Counted from the stretch's first letter, positions 35,830-46,278 are shown. The stretch: 49,022 nucleotides of DNA from Phycisphaera mikurensis NBRC 102666 (GCA_945890745.1 CAMDCW010000003.1:1-49022); one strand, 5' to 3'. Program-made: numbers and translations. Notes: a model not told the origin generated them from the letters alone.

Positions 35830-37578
35830 TTACCCGTGCAGTTTGCGGTCTTCTCGTTCCTCTTCGCGCACTGCGCGCGTAACACCACGGCGGGTTCGCC
35901 AGATGTCCCAGATCAATCCGACGGAGAGGAAACCAGCAAGTAGGAATCCAACCAGTCCAATGGTTCCCACCATGCTTGCAGTATCGCCATGGGCGGCATG
36001 CAGCAGGACTGAGCTGGCAACAAGCAATGCGCTGATGAGTAGCGCATAGGCAACCGTGGTTGCCATGTGCTCCACGGTCATCCGGAATCGCTCAATACCT
36101 TCGAAGTGGAAATTGATCTTCGCTTCGCCAAGCCGAATCTTTCGCAGAATGCCAGTGATCTGCTTGGGCAGCGAATCGATGAGCTCCGCATAGGAGAACA
36201 GCGTGTTGGTAAATCGTTTGGTCAGTGCCTTGGGCGAGTAGCGGTCGTTCACCAACTTATAGATGAACGGCTTCGCTGCATCGATGATTTCGTAGTCGGG
36301 CTCAATGTCGCGCGCGACACCTTCAATGGTTCCCATCGCCTTAATGAGAAGCACCATGTCCGCCGGGCAGCGCACCTTGTAATCACGCAGGATTTGATAG
36401 AACTTATCAAGCACCGCAGCAATGTCAATTTCTGCGATCGGCTTGCCGACAAATTGATCCACCACCTCTTGCACATCGTCAAGTAGGGCGCGCTCGTCAA
36501 TGGAATCGGGCTCCACATTGCCCATGCGCATGGCGGCGCGCATGACCATGCGGGCATCGCCAGTGGCCACGCCGAAGACCAGTTCTGCAATTCGCTGCCG
36601 TGCGTCGGCGCCAATGCGACCAACCATGCCGCAGTCGATGAATGTCACACGACCATCGTCATGGATGAAGATATTGCCGGGGTGCGGATCCGCATGGAAG
36701 AAGCCCAGTTCGAGCGTCTGCCGGAACACCGCCCGCGCGCCGTTGGCAACGATCTTCTTGCGAATATCAAGAGGAATCGACGCGTACGGAGTGCGCGCTA
36801 GCAACTTGCCTTGGATCTTCTCAATGGTCAGAACACCAGTGGTGGTTGCTTCCCAATACACCTTCGGGAAGCTAATGCCTGGGTCACTCGCAAACGCATT
36901 TCGCATGCGGTCGGTGCTGCGGGCTTCAATAGTAAGGTTGGTCTCGCGGCGCAGTTCCTCGCGGAATTCAGCCACAATTTCCATCGGGCTGAAGCCCGTC
37001 TTTGCCAAGCGCTCCTCAGTGAGTCGGGCGACAAAGGCAAGCGCCTCCATGTCAGCCTCAATCTGATCAGCTGCATCCGGGCGCAGCAACTTGATCACCA
37101 CCTCTGAACCATCCTTCCAGATGGCACTGTGCACTTGCGCCATGCTGGCAGCAGCAAGCGGCTCGGGATCGATCCACTGGAACAGGTCGTCGGTTCGGCC
37201 CTTCAGTTGTTCATCGAGTGCGGCACGCACGCGGTCGAAGGGGATCTTCGGGCAGTCAGCCTGCAGCCGCGCAAACTCGTCAGCCAGTGCATCCGGAATC
37301 AGATCGCGGCGCGTGGAAAGAATCTGCCCGATCTTGATGAAGGTTGGCCCAAGTTCTTCCATCGCCTTGCGCAAGCGCACCTCAATCGGCGCGGAGGACA
37401 GGTCGATCGTTCCGTCGCGGCTGTACAACCAGTCCGCATTGGCCTTCCGAAGCGGCGAGAAGCCACTCTTGGAGATGAACGTTGCAAACCCATAACGAGC
37501 GAGTACCCCAATGACTTCACGGTACCTCTGTGCATTCTTGAGGCGTCTAGTGAGTGGGATGTCCATGACATTCGGCAT
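35830..37578 (-). CDS. UbiB/ABC1 (ADCK-like) atypical kinase
   Basis: 582-residue membrane-associated protein-kinase-like ATPase. The KxGQ region TFIKIGQILSTRRDLIP (about 79-95), the Ala-rich nucleotide loop PLAAASMAQVHSA, the catalytic HADPHPGNIF and the metal-binding FIDCGMVGRI are all present, and two C-terminal membrane helices (about 515-560) precede a basic tail. UbiB relatives support quinone or lipid metabolism; the quinone type of this organism cannot be read here, so ubiquinone is not assumed. ATG 37578 is preferred, with ATG four codons later possible. The DUF3553 gene lies 38 bases upstream on the same strand and may be co-transcribed. Confidence 0.92.
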   Translation of the reverse strand: MPNVMDIPLTRRLKNAQRYREVIGVLARYGFATFISKSGFSPLRKANADWLYSRDGTIDLSSAPIEVRLRKAMEELGPTFIKIGQILSTRRDLIPDALADEFARLQADCPKIPFDRVRAALDEQLKGRTDDLFQWIDPEPLAAASMAQVHSAIWKDGSEVVIKLLRPDAADQIEADMEALAFVARLTEERLAKTGFSPMEIVAEFREELRRETNLTIEARSTDRMRNAFASDPGISFPKVYWEATTTGVLTIEKIQGKLLARTPYASIPLDIRKKIVANGARAVFRQTLELGFFHADPHPGNIFIHDDGRVTFIDCGMVGRIGADARQRIAELVFGVATGDARMVMRAAMRMGNVEPDSIDERALLDDVQEVVDQFVGKPIAEIDIAAVLDKFYQILRDYKVRCPADMVLLIKAMGTIEGVARDIEPDYEIIDAAKPFIYKLVNDRYSPKALTKRFTNTLFSYAELIDSLPKQITGILRKIRLGEAKINFHFEGIERFRMTVEHMATTVAYALLISALLVASSVLLHAAHGDTASMVGTIGLVGFLLAGFLSVGLIWDIWRTRRGVTRAVREEEREDRKLHG

Positions 37579-37616
37579 CCGGGGATTCTAACGATCTGCC
37601 CGCAGCGCCTGTTGCC

Positions 37617-38246
37617 TCAGCGAAACTGACTAATCTTTCGCATGGCTGCCATGGCTGCCGGCGGAGCGCCGCGGCTTGCATCCTCGAGCGAGCCGGGTTC
37701 CTTCCGAGCCTCTTGCAGCAATTTCCCCAACTGCGCGTCCAGCGCAAAGCGCCAGCGTTGGAAGAACGATTCCAGTTCGTGCCTGCTAAATCGGCTCATT
37801 GGGTCGTTCAGACCGCTCTGTGCCACGGCCCAGTCGATGAGTTTGCTGCCGCCATCAAAGCGGTACAGGGCAAACGTGTTCTTGAGGCGCCTTCCCACCG
37901 GAATGAATGGATCGGTGGCGGCATCCGGCAGGGCAATCATCATGTCTTCTGGCTTGCTTTTGGATATTTCACCCAGCCAACCAGCGTCTGCCCGAGCGTG
38001 CATGTCAGCCAACGTGGGGCTTGACGATGCTGCGGTCGCCAGTGAATCGGTCTCCACATGCTCCAATTCTGCCAAGCTTGCCAAGACTGTCTTTTCCCCA
38101 ACATTTGGGAATCGAATCCAGATGCGCCGATCGGGCCTCCCCTCGCGGGTAATGACTTCGATCTTGGCGATGGATCCGACGCCCCATTCTGGGCGCTTGC
38201 AGTGGCGAACTTTCTCGCCGATTTTGAAGGATGTCGTCTGCGGCAT
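37617..38246 (-). CDS. DUF3553 domain protein
   Basis: 209 residues. The N-terminal part (about 7-60) matches DUF3553: FKIGEKVRHCKRPEWGVGSI followed by RIWIRFPNVGEKTV, a small beta-barrel-like module resembling nucleic-acid-binding CarD or Tudor-like folds (fold inferred from sequence style). The rest is helical and unassigned, with a C-terminal segment rich in Phe/Arg (HELESFFQRWRFALDAQ). ATG 38246 gives the domain its usual N-terminus; the longer open frame upstream is not conserved-looking. It faces the YmdB-type gene across a 148-base divergent spacer. Confidence 0.8.
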   Translation of the reverse strand: MPQTTSFKIGEKVRHCKRPEWGVGSIAKIEVITREGRPDRRIWIRFPNVGEKTVLASLAELEHVETDSLATAASSSPTLADMHARADAGWLGEISKSKPEDMMIALPDAATDPFIPVGRRLKNTFALYRFDGGSKLIDWAVAQSGLNDPMSRFSRHELESFFQRWRFALDAQLGKLLQEARKEPGSLEDASRGAPPAAMAAMRKISQFR

Positions 38247-38394
38247 AGTGTCAGCTGAAGGTAATGGCTGAAGATCCGGCCGATGGATCAACATTGGCGC
38301 CCACACGCAACGATGGGGCGATCCGGATCGCGCATCTATTGCTTCGGGGCACCCGAACCATTCCAAGTTTCAGGAACAGGTTAGAGTGTAGCGC

Positions 38395-39201
38395 ATGAGT
38401 CGCACTGTCAACGTGGTGTTCCTTGGGGACATTAACGGCGCCCCCGGGAAGGCCGCCTTAGAGAAGTTCCTGCCCATCCTGCGTGAGCGCTGGCAGCCGG
38501 ATGTACTCATCGCCAACGCTGAAAATGCCAGAAATGGCTCAGGATTAACGCCCGAACTGTATCGAACCTTCCGGTCATGGGGCATCGACGCCATCACCCT
38601 TGGGGACCATGTGTTCCGGGATCCAAAGATCGTGCCCATGCTGGAGAACCCGGAAGAGCCCATCGCGCGCCCGGCGAACTTGTCGAGCCGTTCCCCCGGT
38701 AAGCGATGGACGCGCATTGCGGCATCGGGCCGCCGCACCCGTGACATCTATGTGTGCACGGTGTTGGGTCGCATCTTCTTTCCGCTTCCCGCCAATGATC
38801 CATTTGCCGCCATTGATGAAGTAATCGCTTCGATCCCGGAGCGCCGCCCCATCCTGATTGTTGAAGCACATATGGAAGCGACCAGTGAGAAGGCTGCGCT
38901 GGCATCGTGGTGCGATGGTCGCGCCGGGCTGGTGGTCGGTACGCACACGCATGTACCAACAGCCGATGCGCGCATCCTCAAGAAGGGGACTGGCTTCATC
39001 ACTGATGTTGGCATGTGTGGCCCCTATGACTCAGTGATCGGGCGCGATATCGATGCCGTCATCCGACACATGACCACTGCCTTGCCGGTCCACTATGAGA
39101 TGGGCCAGCATGACGCACGCGTCTGTGGCGTGTTTGTAGAAATCAGTGAAGACACTGGGTTGGCCAATCGCATCGAACGGATTGAACTCAGCGCTCAGTG
39201 A
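38395..39201 (+). CDS. YmdB-type metallophosphodiesterase (TIGR00282 family)
   Basis: 268 residues. The YmdB family hydrolyses 2',3'- or 3',5'-cyclic nucleotides with a two-metal site. Seen: FLGDINGAPG (9-18), ANAENARNGSG, HMEATSEK (phosphoesterase His), GTHTHVPTADARIL and TDVGMCGPYDSVIG. The usual GNHxWD motif reads LGDHVFRD, with Asp in place of the metal-bridging Asn. The start is ATG 38395. The stop lies three bases from the convergent oxoprolinase stop, with no obvious terminator between them. Confidence 0.92.
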   Translation: MSRTVNVVFLGDINGAPGKAALEKFLPILRERWQPDVLIANAENARNGSGLTPELYRTFRSWGIDAITLGDHVFRDPKIVPMLENPEEPIARPANLSSRSPGKRWTRIAASGRRTRDIYVCTVLGRIFFPLPANDPFAAIDEVIASIPERRPILIVEAHMEATSEKAALASWCDGRAGLVVGTHTHVPTADARILKKGTGFITDVGMCGPYDSVIGRDIDAVIRHMTTALPVHYEMGQHDARVCGVFVEISEDTGLANRIERIELSAQ

Positions 39202-39204
39202 CTG

Positions 39205-42200
39205 CTACGAGGGCGTAGCGACTGAGCCCCATGCGCCGCCGCCGGGCGTCTCCACTTCAAATGCATCGCCTGGCTCCAGATGGGCTGTGCATATTCCAGG
39301 TAAGTCCACCGTTGATCCGTCGGCGCGCAGAATGCGTTGCAGACCTGGCATTCCATCGCCGCCCCCGGCGGTTCCACTCGGACCGTGTGCGCGCCGTTGT
39401 GCTGCAAAGCACACATCGCATGGCGCGAGCACGCGAATGCGTCGAATCATTCCAGCGCCACCATCATGCGCACCGACTCCGCCACTGCCATGACGAATGG
39501 CCAAGCGTTCCAGTACCACCGGTGAGCGCAGTTCCATGGTTTCAGGATCGGTGAGGCGCGTGTTGGTCATATGCACGTGAACAGCATCGGTCCCAACAGC
39601 GGTGGCAGTGGCGCCAGCACCACCGCCCAGCGTTTCAAAAATGCTGAATTCATGACTGGCAATCACCACGTTGTTCATGGTTCCTTGGCTTGCCGCTGCA
39701 ACTCCAAAGGCTCCCAAGACTGCATCAACTACACGTTGGCTGGTCTCGGTGTTGCCAGCAAACACCGCTGGGCAACGGGTGGGGTCTGCATGGAATTCTG
39801 GGTTGAGCAGTCCGCGCGGAATCACTAGTTCGACTGGCTCTAGAAAACCCTCGTTGAGTGGTGCGCGGTGCTCATCAAGTACTTCATCCATCCCCGCCAG
39901 GACACGCAATGCATAGAGCACGGCGCTGCGCACAACGGCAACCGGTGCGTTGAGATTTCCGGCGTGGACATCTCCGGATCCAGTGAAATCAATGCGCAAT
40001 CCGTCAGGCGCGCGATCAATCCGCACGCAGATTGGCGTGCCATCATCAAGGAGCTCCGTACGCGCAATTCCAGCAGCGGGAACCCGCGCGGCGACAGACC
40101 GTGTGCGGGTGGCACTCCGCGCGAGCAATGCGTCGATAGCTGCAGTCAGCGCGTCGCTGCCGATGACGCGTGCCAGTCCGCTGAACGCAGTGGCGCCGGC
40201 ATCCAGTGCGGCGATAGCGGCGCGCACGTCGTCGCAATTGAGATCTGGATCGCGCGAAGGGTAGGGCGCTGTTGCCAACGCATGGCGAAGTGCAGTTTCA
40301 TCAAGTACGCCACCAAGCGCCACGCGCATGGGAGGAAACACCACGCCTTCTTCAGCAAGCGTGCGCGCGTCTGGTGGCATGGATCCCGGGCGAATTCCAC
40401 CAATTTCTGCATGGTGCGCTCGTGCCGCCACGTAGGCAATGCGGCGTCCCGCGTCATCATGGACAGCGCGCACCACGGTGATATCCGGAAGGTGCGAACC
40501 GCCAAACGCGGGATGGTTGGTGAGAATCACTTCGCCCGGCTCAATGGCGCGCAGCGCAGCAATGGAACGCACGCATGCTCCCAGTGCACCCAAGTGAACC
40601 GGAACGTTCGGGGCGTTCGCGCACAGTCGGCCGTCGGCAGTCAGTATGCCACAGGAAAAATCTAGTCGGTCCTTGATATTGACGCTCCGGGCGCTGCGTG
40701 AAAGGATGGCTGCCATCCATGAGGCGATCGCAGTGCAGCGCGCGGCTACTACATCCACTGGGAGCGCGGTGGTACTTGCCACTGCACTCGACCGACGGAT
40801 GTGTAGAACGCCCGATGCTTCCATCGATGCTTCCCATCCGGGGTCAATGGCGATCGTTGCACCGATCTCTACGATCAGAGCGGGGCCATACACGGTCACG
40901 TTCGGCAGCAATTGTTCCTCAACAGTCACGCCTGCGCCGTCTAGTTTGAGGACGGCGCGGACAGCAGCGTCCATCACGCTGTTCGCTGGGACGACCGCAA
41001 CCACCGCACGCACCTCTTCAACCTCCGGATCCGCACTTCCCGGATCGCGGCCAAACATGGCGCGGAAGCGATCAACAAACCGTGCTCGAATGTCTGCTGC
41101 GGTGAACTCGCCGCCGTCAATGGGTAGTTCCACGTCAATCGTTCCCGCCTGGCCAGGCCAGCGAACGATGGCGGTGGCACGTGTTAAACATGCAGCATTT
41201 CCAGCGTCTTTTAGACCCTTGTGCGCCGTAACAGTCACTTCCTGCAGTGCGGCGCGCAGCGCGCTGCCGTCGCCGAGCGCAGCGCGGAATGGAACCGTGG
41301 CGATCGCTTGACGCGGCGCCGTAAGCGCGCCCTCGCCACTGACAAATCCGGCGTGCGGCAATACCACCACGTGGGCAATGCCAAGTGCTTCGGCGACCGC
41401 GCAGCCGTGTTGGCCACCAGCGCCACCAAAGACCGCAAGTGTGAATGCGCGCGGATCGTGGCCTTGAACTTCCGTCACGGCGCGCACGGCACTGGCCATG
41501 TGCTCATTGGCCAAGGCAAGAAACTCGCGCAGCATGGTGTTTCGCTCGCGCCCACTCGCCAGCGCCTCTCGATCAGCAGCTTGTTCCGCCGCGGCGCGGT
41601 GTAAGGGGAGTGACGCCATGTGTTCTGGCAGGCGATCCAGGAGCAGGTTGATATCAGTCACGGTCAGTGGACCGCCGCGACCGTAACACGCCGGCCCGGG
41701 ATGAGCACCCGCACTCTCTGGACCAACAAAGAGTCCTTCACGCGTGGCTCGGCAGATGGATCCGCCACCTGCTGCAACGCTGTGCACATCAATGGCCGTG
41801 CTGGCAATGGTGATGCCCGATACGGTGGATGTTCCACGCATGGCAATCCCTGATCGATCGACGCGCGCAACATCCGTACTGGTACCGCCCATGTCAAAGG
41901 TGATTGCTTGCTCCACTCCAGCAAATTCCAGCGCCGTGCGTGCCGCAGCACACCCCATCGCTGGTCCACTCAGCAGGCTGTCTTTCGGGCGATAATTCGT
42001 AATATCCGACACGCCGCCTGCACTGCTTGCGGCGTACATATGTGCTTTCGGAAGCGCCGCTGCGATCCGTGCAAACAACCCGTGCACCGCGCTACTGAGT
42101 GCAGCATCCACCGCGGCGGTGTGTGCGCGTGCTAACAGGATGGGAATGCTGGCAACCCCAGAGCTCGTCGCAACGCGTTCGAATCCTTCTTCATGCAAGA

Positions 42201-43008
42201 TGGTGGCTACGTGCAGTTCATCGTGGGATGCGCGTGGCGCATGCAGCAACGCCACCGCAGCATGGCGAAATCCAGCAGCGCGTGCGCGACGAGCCTCGCT
42301 TCGGACATGCCTTTCATCAAGCGCGATAGTGACATTTCCGTCCGCACCTCGACGACCGCGAACACTGAACACACCGCGCACAACGGTTGGTGGCAAACGT
42401 GGGACCAAGTCAAACAATCCCAGGCGCTGCTGTGTGCCGATGGCAAACAATCCATCCAATCCTTCGTTGACGAATGCGGCGACCGGATCGGTATTACCCT
42501 CCAGAAGCGCGTTGGTTCCGCGTGTAGTGCCCACGCGCAATTCAAGTGCACCGAGCGGCATGCCGGGCGGTGTTCCGGACATCAGTCGTGCCGCAAGTAC
42601 GGGCGCTTCTTCGCCGGATTTCAAGTCAAAGCATGGCGGATCAGTTTCCGCAGGCGAATCAACTCGTCCCAGCGAATTCTGTCCGGCAGGCGCACCAGCC
42701 CATGGAATGGTGGCGACGCAACAGTTGTTCGCGCCGTACGCGTCCAGAACTACCCGTTCCGAACCATCCGCAGCCACCGCGGTCATTCCGACCAGTGCTG
42801 GTGCGGACCACGGGGGCAGTGCGGTTAAGGCGTACTGGGGGTGCGCCGTCCCGGTCGACGTTGAATCTCCAACGCGTGTTGCCAGCGTTCGGACCCGTCC
42901 ATCCGTCAAGATCTTGATTCTGCGCCGCGTTCCATCCGGGGCAATGCCAACACAGTCAGCGAAGGTGCCGCCAATATCGACACCGATACGCCAACCGTCT
43001 CCATTCAT
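39205..43008 (-). CDS. Fused hydantoinase A/B (5-oxoprolinase-type) ATP-dependent amidohydrolase
   Basis: 1267-residue single-chain enzyme like eukaryotic and some bacterial 5-oxoprolinases, which open cyclic amides (5-oxoproline or hydantoins) using ATP. The HyuA half starts [16 protein letters not shown], has [25 protein letters not shown] and SVAAGGGSI; the HyuB half starts near residue 750 with [18 protein letters not shown] and has [15 protein letters not shown] and [11 protein letters not shown]. Whether the substrate is oxoproline or a hydantoin cannot be told. An unusual insert (about 85-130) follows the N-terminal ATPase strands. The ATG start overlaps the stop of the ACT-domain gene by four bases. 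Confidence 0.93.
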   Translation of the reverse strand: MNGDGWRIGVDIGGTFADCVGIAPDGTRRRIKILTDGRVRTLATRVGDSTSTGTAHPQYALTALPPWSAPALVGMTAVAADGSERVVLDAYGANNCCVATIPWAGAPAGQNSLGRVDSPAETDPPCFDLKSGEEAPVLAARLMSGTPPGMPLGALELRVGTTRGTNALLEGNTDPVAAFVNEGLDGLFAIGTQQRLGLFDLVPRLPPTVVRGVFSVRGRRGADGNVTIALDERHVRSEARRARAAGFRHAAVALLHAPRASHDELHVATILHEEGFERVATSSGVASIPILLARAHTAAVDAALSSAVHGLFARIAAALPKAHMYAASSAGGVSDITNYRPKDSLLSGPAMGCAAARTALEFAGVEQAITFDMGGTSTDVARVDRSGIAMRGTSTVSGITIASTAIDVHSVAAGGGSICRATREGLFVGPESAGAHPGPACYGRGGPLTVTDINLLLDRLPEHMASLPLHRAAAEQAADREALASGRERNTMLREFLALANEHMASAVRAVTEVQGHDPRAFTLAVFGGAGGQHGCAVAEALGIAHVVVLPHAGFVSGEGALTAPRQAIATVPFRAALGDGSALRAALQEVTVTAHKGLKDAGNAACLTRATAIVRWPGQAGTIDVELPIDGGEFTAADIRARFVDRFRAMFGRDPGSADPEVEEVRAVVAVVPANSVMDAAVRAVLKLDGAGVTVEEQLLPNVTVYGPALIVEIGATIAIDPGWEASMEASGVLHIRRSSAVASTTALPVDVVAARCTAIASWMAAILSRSARSVNIKDRLDFSCGILTADGRLCANAPNVPVHLGALGACVRSIAALRAIEPGEVILTNHPAFGGSHLPDITVVRAVHDDAGRRIAYVAARAHHAEIGGIRPGSMPPDARTLAEEGVVFPPMRVALGGVLDETALRHALATAPYPSRDPDLNCDDVRAAIAALDAGATAFSGLARVIGSDALTAAIDALLARSATRTRSVAARVPAAGIARTELLDDGTPICVRIDRAPDGLRIDFTGSGDVHAGNLNAPVAVVRSAVLYALRVLAGMDEVLDEHRAPLNEGFLEPVELVIPRGLLNPEFHADPTRCPAVFAGNTETSQRVVDAVLGAFGVAAASQGTMNNVVIASHEFSIFETLGGGAGATATAVGTDAVHVHMTNTRLTDPETMELRSPVVLERLAIRHGSGGVGAHDGGAGMIRRIRVLAPCDVCFAAQRRAHGPSGTAGGGDGMPGLQRILRADGSTVDLPGICTAHLEPGDAFEVETPGGGAWGSVATPS

Positions 43009-43412
43009 ACCACGCTCAAGAGTTTCGTCAGTCGGTCGACATCTGCATCATCTACCCAAATGAGAATTCCCATTTGTCCCCCAGATTCAAATGCATTGAC
43101 AAACTGGATGTTGATGCCTTCCTGAGAGATGGCATCAAGGGTGCCCACTAAGTCGCCACCGCGGTACTCGCCAGTGATGTGGAAGCATGATTCTTCCCAC
43201 GTGCCCAATCCGATCTTGGCGGCAAACTCCCGGAATTGCTCGGCATCAGCCGGGATGATGTGGAACCCATCGGCTGAGCGACCTTCGGTGGGGCCGTAGT
43301 AGGAAAGTATCTCCACCTTGGCAGCCCGCAATTGGGCAGTCAAGCGAGCGAGCTCTCCCGCGCGATGCGGGAGCCGGACGACGAATTCGGTAAGTTGCTG
43401 CCAGTGGGACAT
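43005..43412 (-). CDS. ACT-domain protein
   Basis: 135 residues with probably two ACT-like modules: WQQLTEFVVRLPHRAGELARLTAQL (N-terminal, the ligand-binding P-x-x-x-G-x-L region) and a second half with TLDAISQEGINIQFVNAFES. Such proteins bind amino acids and regulate or sense metabolism. It precedes the oxoprolinase with an ATGA overlap, suggesting control or sensing linked to amino-acid or oxoproline turnover (inference). ATG 43412 is chosen because the ACT fold begins there; the longer frame would overlap the divergent waaA gene. Confidence 0.8.
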   Translation of the reverse strand: MSHWQQLTEFVVRLPHRAGELARLTAQLRAAKVEILSYYGPTEGRSADGFHIIPADAEQFREFAAKIGLGTWEESCFHITGEYRGGDLVGTLDAISQEGINIQFVNAFESGGQMGILIWVDDADVDRLTKLLSVV

Positions 43413-43471
43413 GTGTGCGAGGATGATATCGACCCACTGCTGAACCGGGTCTGAACCGTATCCTTGCCGGG

Positions 43472-44728
43472 ATGCGCCGACTGCGTGATGCCGCATACAT
43501 GTTCGCCATGACCGTGACCGCGCCCATTTGGGCGTGGCGGATGCACCGCGCTGGGAAGCTTCGTACTGATTGGGGTGCGCGCTTCGGCCATGGCGCGGCC
43601 TTGACCCCGCCTGAACGCCGGCGCATCCTGATTCATGCGGTATCGGTTGGGGAGGTCAACGCCATTCGGCAGCTGGTGGATCGGCTGTCCAACGATCACA
43701 CCAAGCCAGACATCGTCATCGCCGCCACCACCGACACCGGGTTTGCGCGTGCGCAGGCACTCTTTGGTCATCACACCGTGGTTCGATATCCCTTCGACGC
43801 AAGTTGGATGGTGGAGCGCTTCCTTGATCGCGTGCGCCCTGACGTGGTAGCGCTGTGCGAATTGGAAGTGTGGCCGAATTTCGTTGCAGCATGCGCAGCT
43901 CGCCACGTTCCGGTGGTGGTAGTAAACGGGCGACTGTCGGCGCGGAGTTACAGCCGTTACCTCCAGGCTCGCTGGGTGGTGGCGTCATCGTTTCGATCGC
44001 TGCACGCCGTGTTTGCTCAGAACCAAGAGTACGCAGCACGGTTCGTTGGACTGGGCTTGCATGAGAACAGTGCGTTTGTCACCGGCACCATGAAGTGGGA
44101 TACCGCCCAAGTGGCGGACGAAGTTCCTGGCGCTGCCGACTTTGCAGAGGCGATGGGAATCGATCGCTCCAAGCCGCTGGTTGTTGCTGGATCGACAGCG
44201 CCTGAGGAACATCGACTGCTCCGCGAGGCAATTCCAAAGGGCGTGCAATTGCTGTGCGCCCCACGAAAGCCCGAGTGGTTTGACGCTGCCGCCGCTGAAC
44301 TGAAGGGTTGTTCGCGCCGATCGGCACGAACGCCTGGAAGCACCACTGGTCTCTTTCTACTGGACACGATCGGCGAACTCCGCAAGGCGTATTCATTGGC
44401 TGATGTGGTGGTCATTGGTCGCACGTTCGGCACGCTGTATGGATCCGATCCCATGGAACCAGCGGCGCTCGGCAAGGCCATCATTGCTGGTCCACGCATG
44501 CATGACTTCAAGGATTCCGCAGAGGCATTGCAGTTGGCTAATGGCATGGTCCGCATCGATCAATCACAGTTGTTCTCCACCATTCGTCGCCTTGTAGACG
44601 ATCCGAACGAACGTGCGCGGCTCGGCCTCGCTGCCCGTGAAGTGGTGATCGCTCATCAGGGAGCAACCGAACGAACTGCCGAGGCGCTTCTTTCCATTCT
44701 CAGCACTGCAGGCAGTCATCATGCGTGA
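43472..44728 (+). CDS. waaA: 3-deoxy-D-manno-octulosonic acid (Kdo) transferase
   Basis: Inner-membrane glycosyltransferase adding Kdo to lipid A, so evidence for LPS. 418 residues. An N-terminal membrane-associated helix is followed by the N-domain with VSVGEVNAIRQL carrying the catalytic Glu, CELEVWPNF, NGRLSARSYSRY and the CMP-Kdo-binding C-domain VVIGRTFGTLYGSDPMEPAALGK with GPRMHDF. The usual GGSF/GGHN elements read GRTF and GSDP, but the EPAA core is intact. ATG 43472 lies 59 bases from the divergent ACT gene. It overlaps thiL by eight bases. Confidence 0.93.
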   Translation: MRRLRDAAYMFAMTVTAPIWAWRMHRAGKLRTDWGARFGHGAALTPPERRRILIHAVSVGEVNAIRQLVDRLSNDHTKPDIVIAATTDTGFARAQALFGHHTVVRYPFDASWMVERFLDRVRPDVVALCELEVWPNFVAACAARHVPVVVVNGRLSARSYSRYLQARWVVASSFRSLHAVFAQNQEYAARFVGLGLHENSAFVTGTMKWDTAQVADEVPGAADFAEAMGIDRSKPLVVAGSTAPEEHRLLREAIPKGVQLLCAPRKPEWFDAAAAELKGCSRRSARTPGSTTGLFLLDTIGELRKAYSLADVVVIGRTFGTLYGSDPMEPAALGKAIIAGPRMHDFKDSAEALQLANGMVRIDQSQLFSTIRRLVDDPNERARLGLAAREVVIAHQGATERTAEALLSILSTAGSHHA

Positions 44729-45638
44729 GTCAGAGCTCATCGCCGAGATTTGTAAGCACAATGCAGAACTTGCGGCGTGCGGCGGAGCTGAGGTGTTGGT
44801 GCCGCCAGGCGATGACATGGCACTGGTGAAACTCGCCGGTCGTCGCGTGTTGGTTGCCGCGGACCAAGTGATTGCTGGTCGACACTTTGCGCTTGGAACC
44901 GCCATGGACTTGGTGGCACGCAAGGCGCTCGCGCGCAACATCAGCGATATTGCCGCAATGGCAGGGGTTCCTGCGTGTGCCGTGGCAACGGTGGCGCTTC
45001 CTGCGTCCATGCCTGACCATGAAGTGCGCGCGCTGTCTGACGGACTGCGCGCTGCCGCCCTCATGTTTCAGTGCCCAGTGGTTGGTGGTGATATCGGCAC
45101 GCACGCGGCAGCGGACGGTGCGTTGGTGGTTTCCGTTTCGGTACTTGCAGAACCCGGTCCAACCGGTCGCGTGGTGACCCGCTCAGGCGCACGTGTGGGC
45201 GACCTCCTCTGCGTAACCGGAACGCTTGGTGACGGCTGGCACGCGAACGGGTCGGGACGGCACCTCTCCTTTACGCCGCGCGTGGCTGAGGCGCTGGCGT
45301 TGGTTGAGGCGCTGGGTGATCGCCTGCATGCCATGATCGATATTTCTGACGGTCTCGCCCGTGATGCCGGACACCTGGCCACCGCTTCTGATGTGGCGGT
45401 TCGTATCGATGCCGCGCAATTGCCGTGTGCAGATGGAGCAGGGTGGCAAGCCGCTGTCAGTACCGGGGAAGATTATGAACTGGCGTTTGCATGCTCGGGC
45501 GAGCCGCCCGCTTCGGTTGCGGGCACGCCGGTGACGGTGGTCGGGCGCTTCCAACAGTCGGGCGGAGCGCGTGTCGCGGTCCGCGTTGGCAGTGAAGAAC
45601 ACGATGTTTCCGCCCTTGGCTGGGAGCATGGACAATGA
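44721..45638 (+). CDS. thiL: Thiamine-monophosphate kinase
   Basis: Phosphorylates thiamine monophosphate to thiamine diphosphate, the last step of cofactor synthesis. 305 residues. Hallmarks: PPGDDMAL near the N-terminus, ARNISDIAAMAG, VVGGDI, MIDISDGLARDAGHLA and STGEDYELAFAC. Length and motif order are those of ThiL in the PurM superfamily. It starts within the last codons of waaA and is followed after 10 bases by the TsaE fusion gene, so the three are probably one transcript. Confidence 0.95.
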   Translation: MRESELIAEICKHNAELAACGGAEVLVPPGDDMALVKLAGRRVLVAADQVIAGRHFALGTAMDLVARKALARNISDIAAMAGVPACAVATVALPASMPDHEVRALSDGLRAAALMFQCPVVGGDIGTHAAADGALVVSVSVLAEPGPTGRVVTRSGARVGDLLCVTGTLGDGWHANGSGRHLSFTPRVAEALALVEALGDRLHAMIDISDGLARDAGHLATASDVAVRIDAAQLPCADGAGWQAAVSTGEDYELAFACSGEPPASVAGTPVTVVGRFQQSGGARVAVRVGSEEHDVSALGWEHGQ

Positions 45639-45648
45639 GGATCACGTC

Positions 45649-46278
45649 ATGACTATTGAAATTCGCCGTACTTCCAGCCCCGAAGAAACCGAACGCATTG
45701 CGTCAGCGCTCTCGATGCGCGTTGCGCCGGGAACGGTGATCACGCTGGAAGGCGACCTTGGCGCTGGCAAGACATGTTTCGTTCGTGGTCTGGCGCGCGG
45801 GCTCGGAGCTGATGCGCACGCCATTTCCAGTCCAACGTTTGTCATTGAGCACCGACACCCGTGTGACTCCGGTCTGTTGGTGCACATTGATGCGTATCGA
45901 ATCCGTTCCTCGGAAGACCTGGCATCGATCGGCTGGGATGAATTGCTTGCACAAGGTGACGCCATCATTGCCATCGAGTGGCCGTCGCGGATCGCAGCAG
46001 TGTTGCCGGAGGTTCGGATCGACGTGCGCCTGCGCCACGCCGGTGAAGATGTGCGCGAGATTGAAATTGAGTGGGTGCGACCAGGCGTTGCGGCCGTTGA
46101 TTGCCGAACGTGCGGAGCTCCGCTTGGTCAAGGGAGTGACGGCCGGTTCTGCAGCAAGCGTTGCCGATTGGCAGATCTTGAGCGATGGTTCCGCGGCGAC
46201 TACTCAATCAGCCGACCGCTCGAAGAAGATGATTTGTCCGGTGGCATCCCACATCGGCGCCCAGATTCAGATCGCTAA
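45649..46278 (+). CDS. tsaE: TsaE-YacG fusion: tRNA t6A synthesis ATPase with zinc-ribbon tail
   Basis: 209 residues in two parts. Residues 1-145 are TsaE, the ATPase that works with TsaB/TsaD in making t6A37 on ANN-decoding tRNAs: Walker A GDLGAGKT (35-42), ISSPTFVIEH (59-68), HIDAYRI and AIEWPSR. Residues 151-192 look like YacG, a small zinc protein that binds DNA gyrase B in E. coli: C152-x2-C155-x12-C168-x3-C172 followed by LADLERWFRGDYSI. The two are normally separate genes. ATG 45649 has GAGG upstream; an ATG at 45628 would overlap thiL. The stop overlaps the convergent Fur-like stop (CTAA). Confidence 0.9.
   Translation: MTIEIRRTSSPEETERIASALSMRVAPGTVITLEGDLGAGKTCFVRGLARGLGADAHAISSPTFVIEHRHPCDSGLLVHIDAYRIRSSEDLASIGWDELLAQGDAIIAIEWPSRIAAVLPEVRIDVRLRHAGEDVREIEIEWVRPGVAAVDCRTCGAPLGQGSDGRFCSKRCRLADLERWFRGDYSISRPLEEDDLSGGIPHRRPDSDR

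Noticed and set aside
42119-43063. 314-codon plus-strand open frame inside the oxoprolinase gene
   Set aside because: Antisense to conserved HyuA motifs; no recognisable protein.
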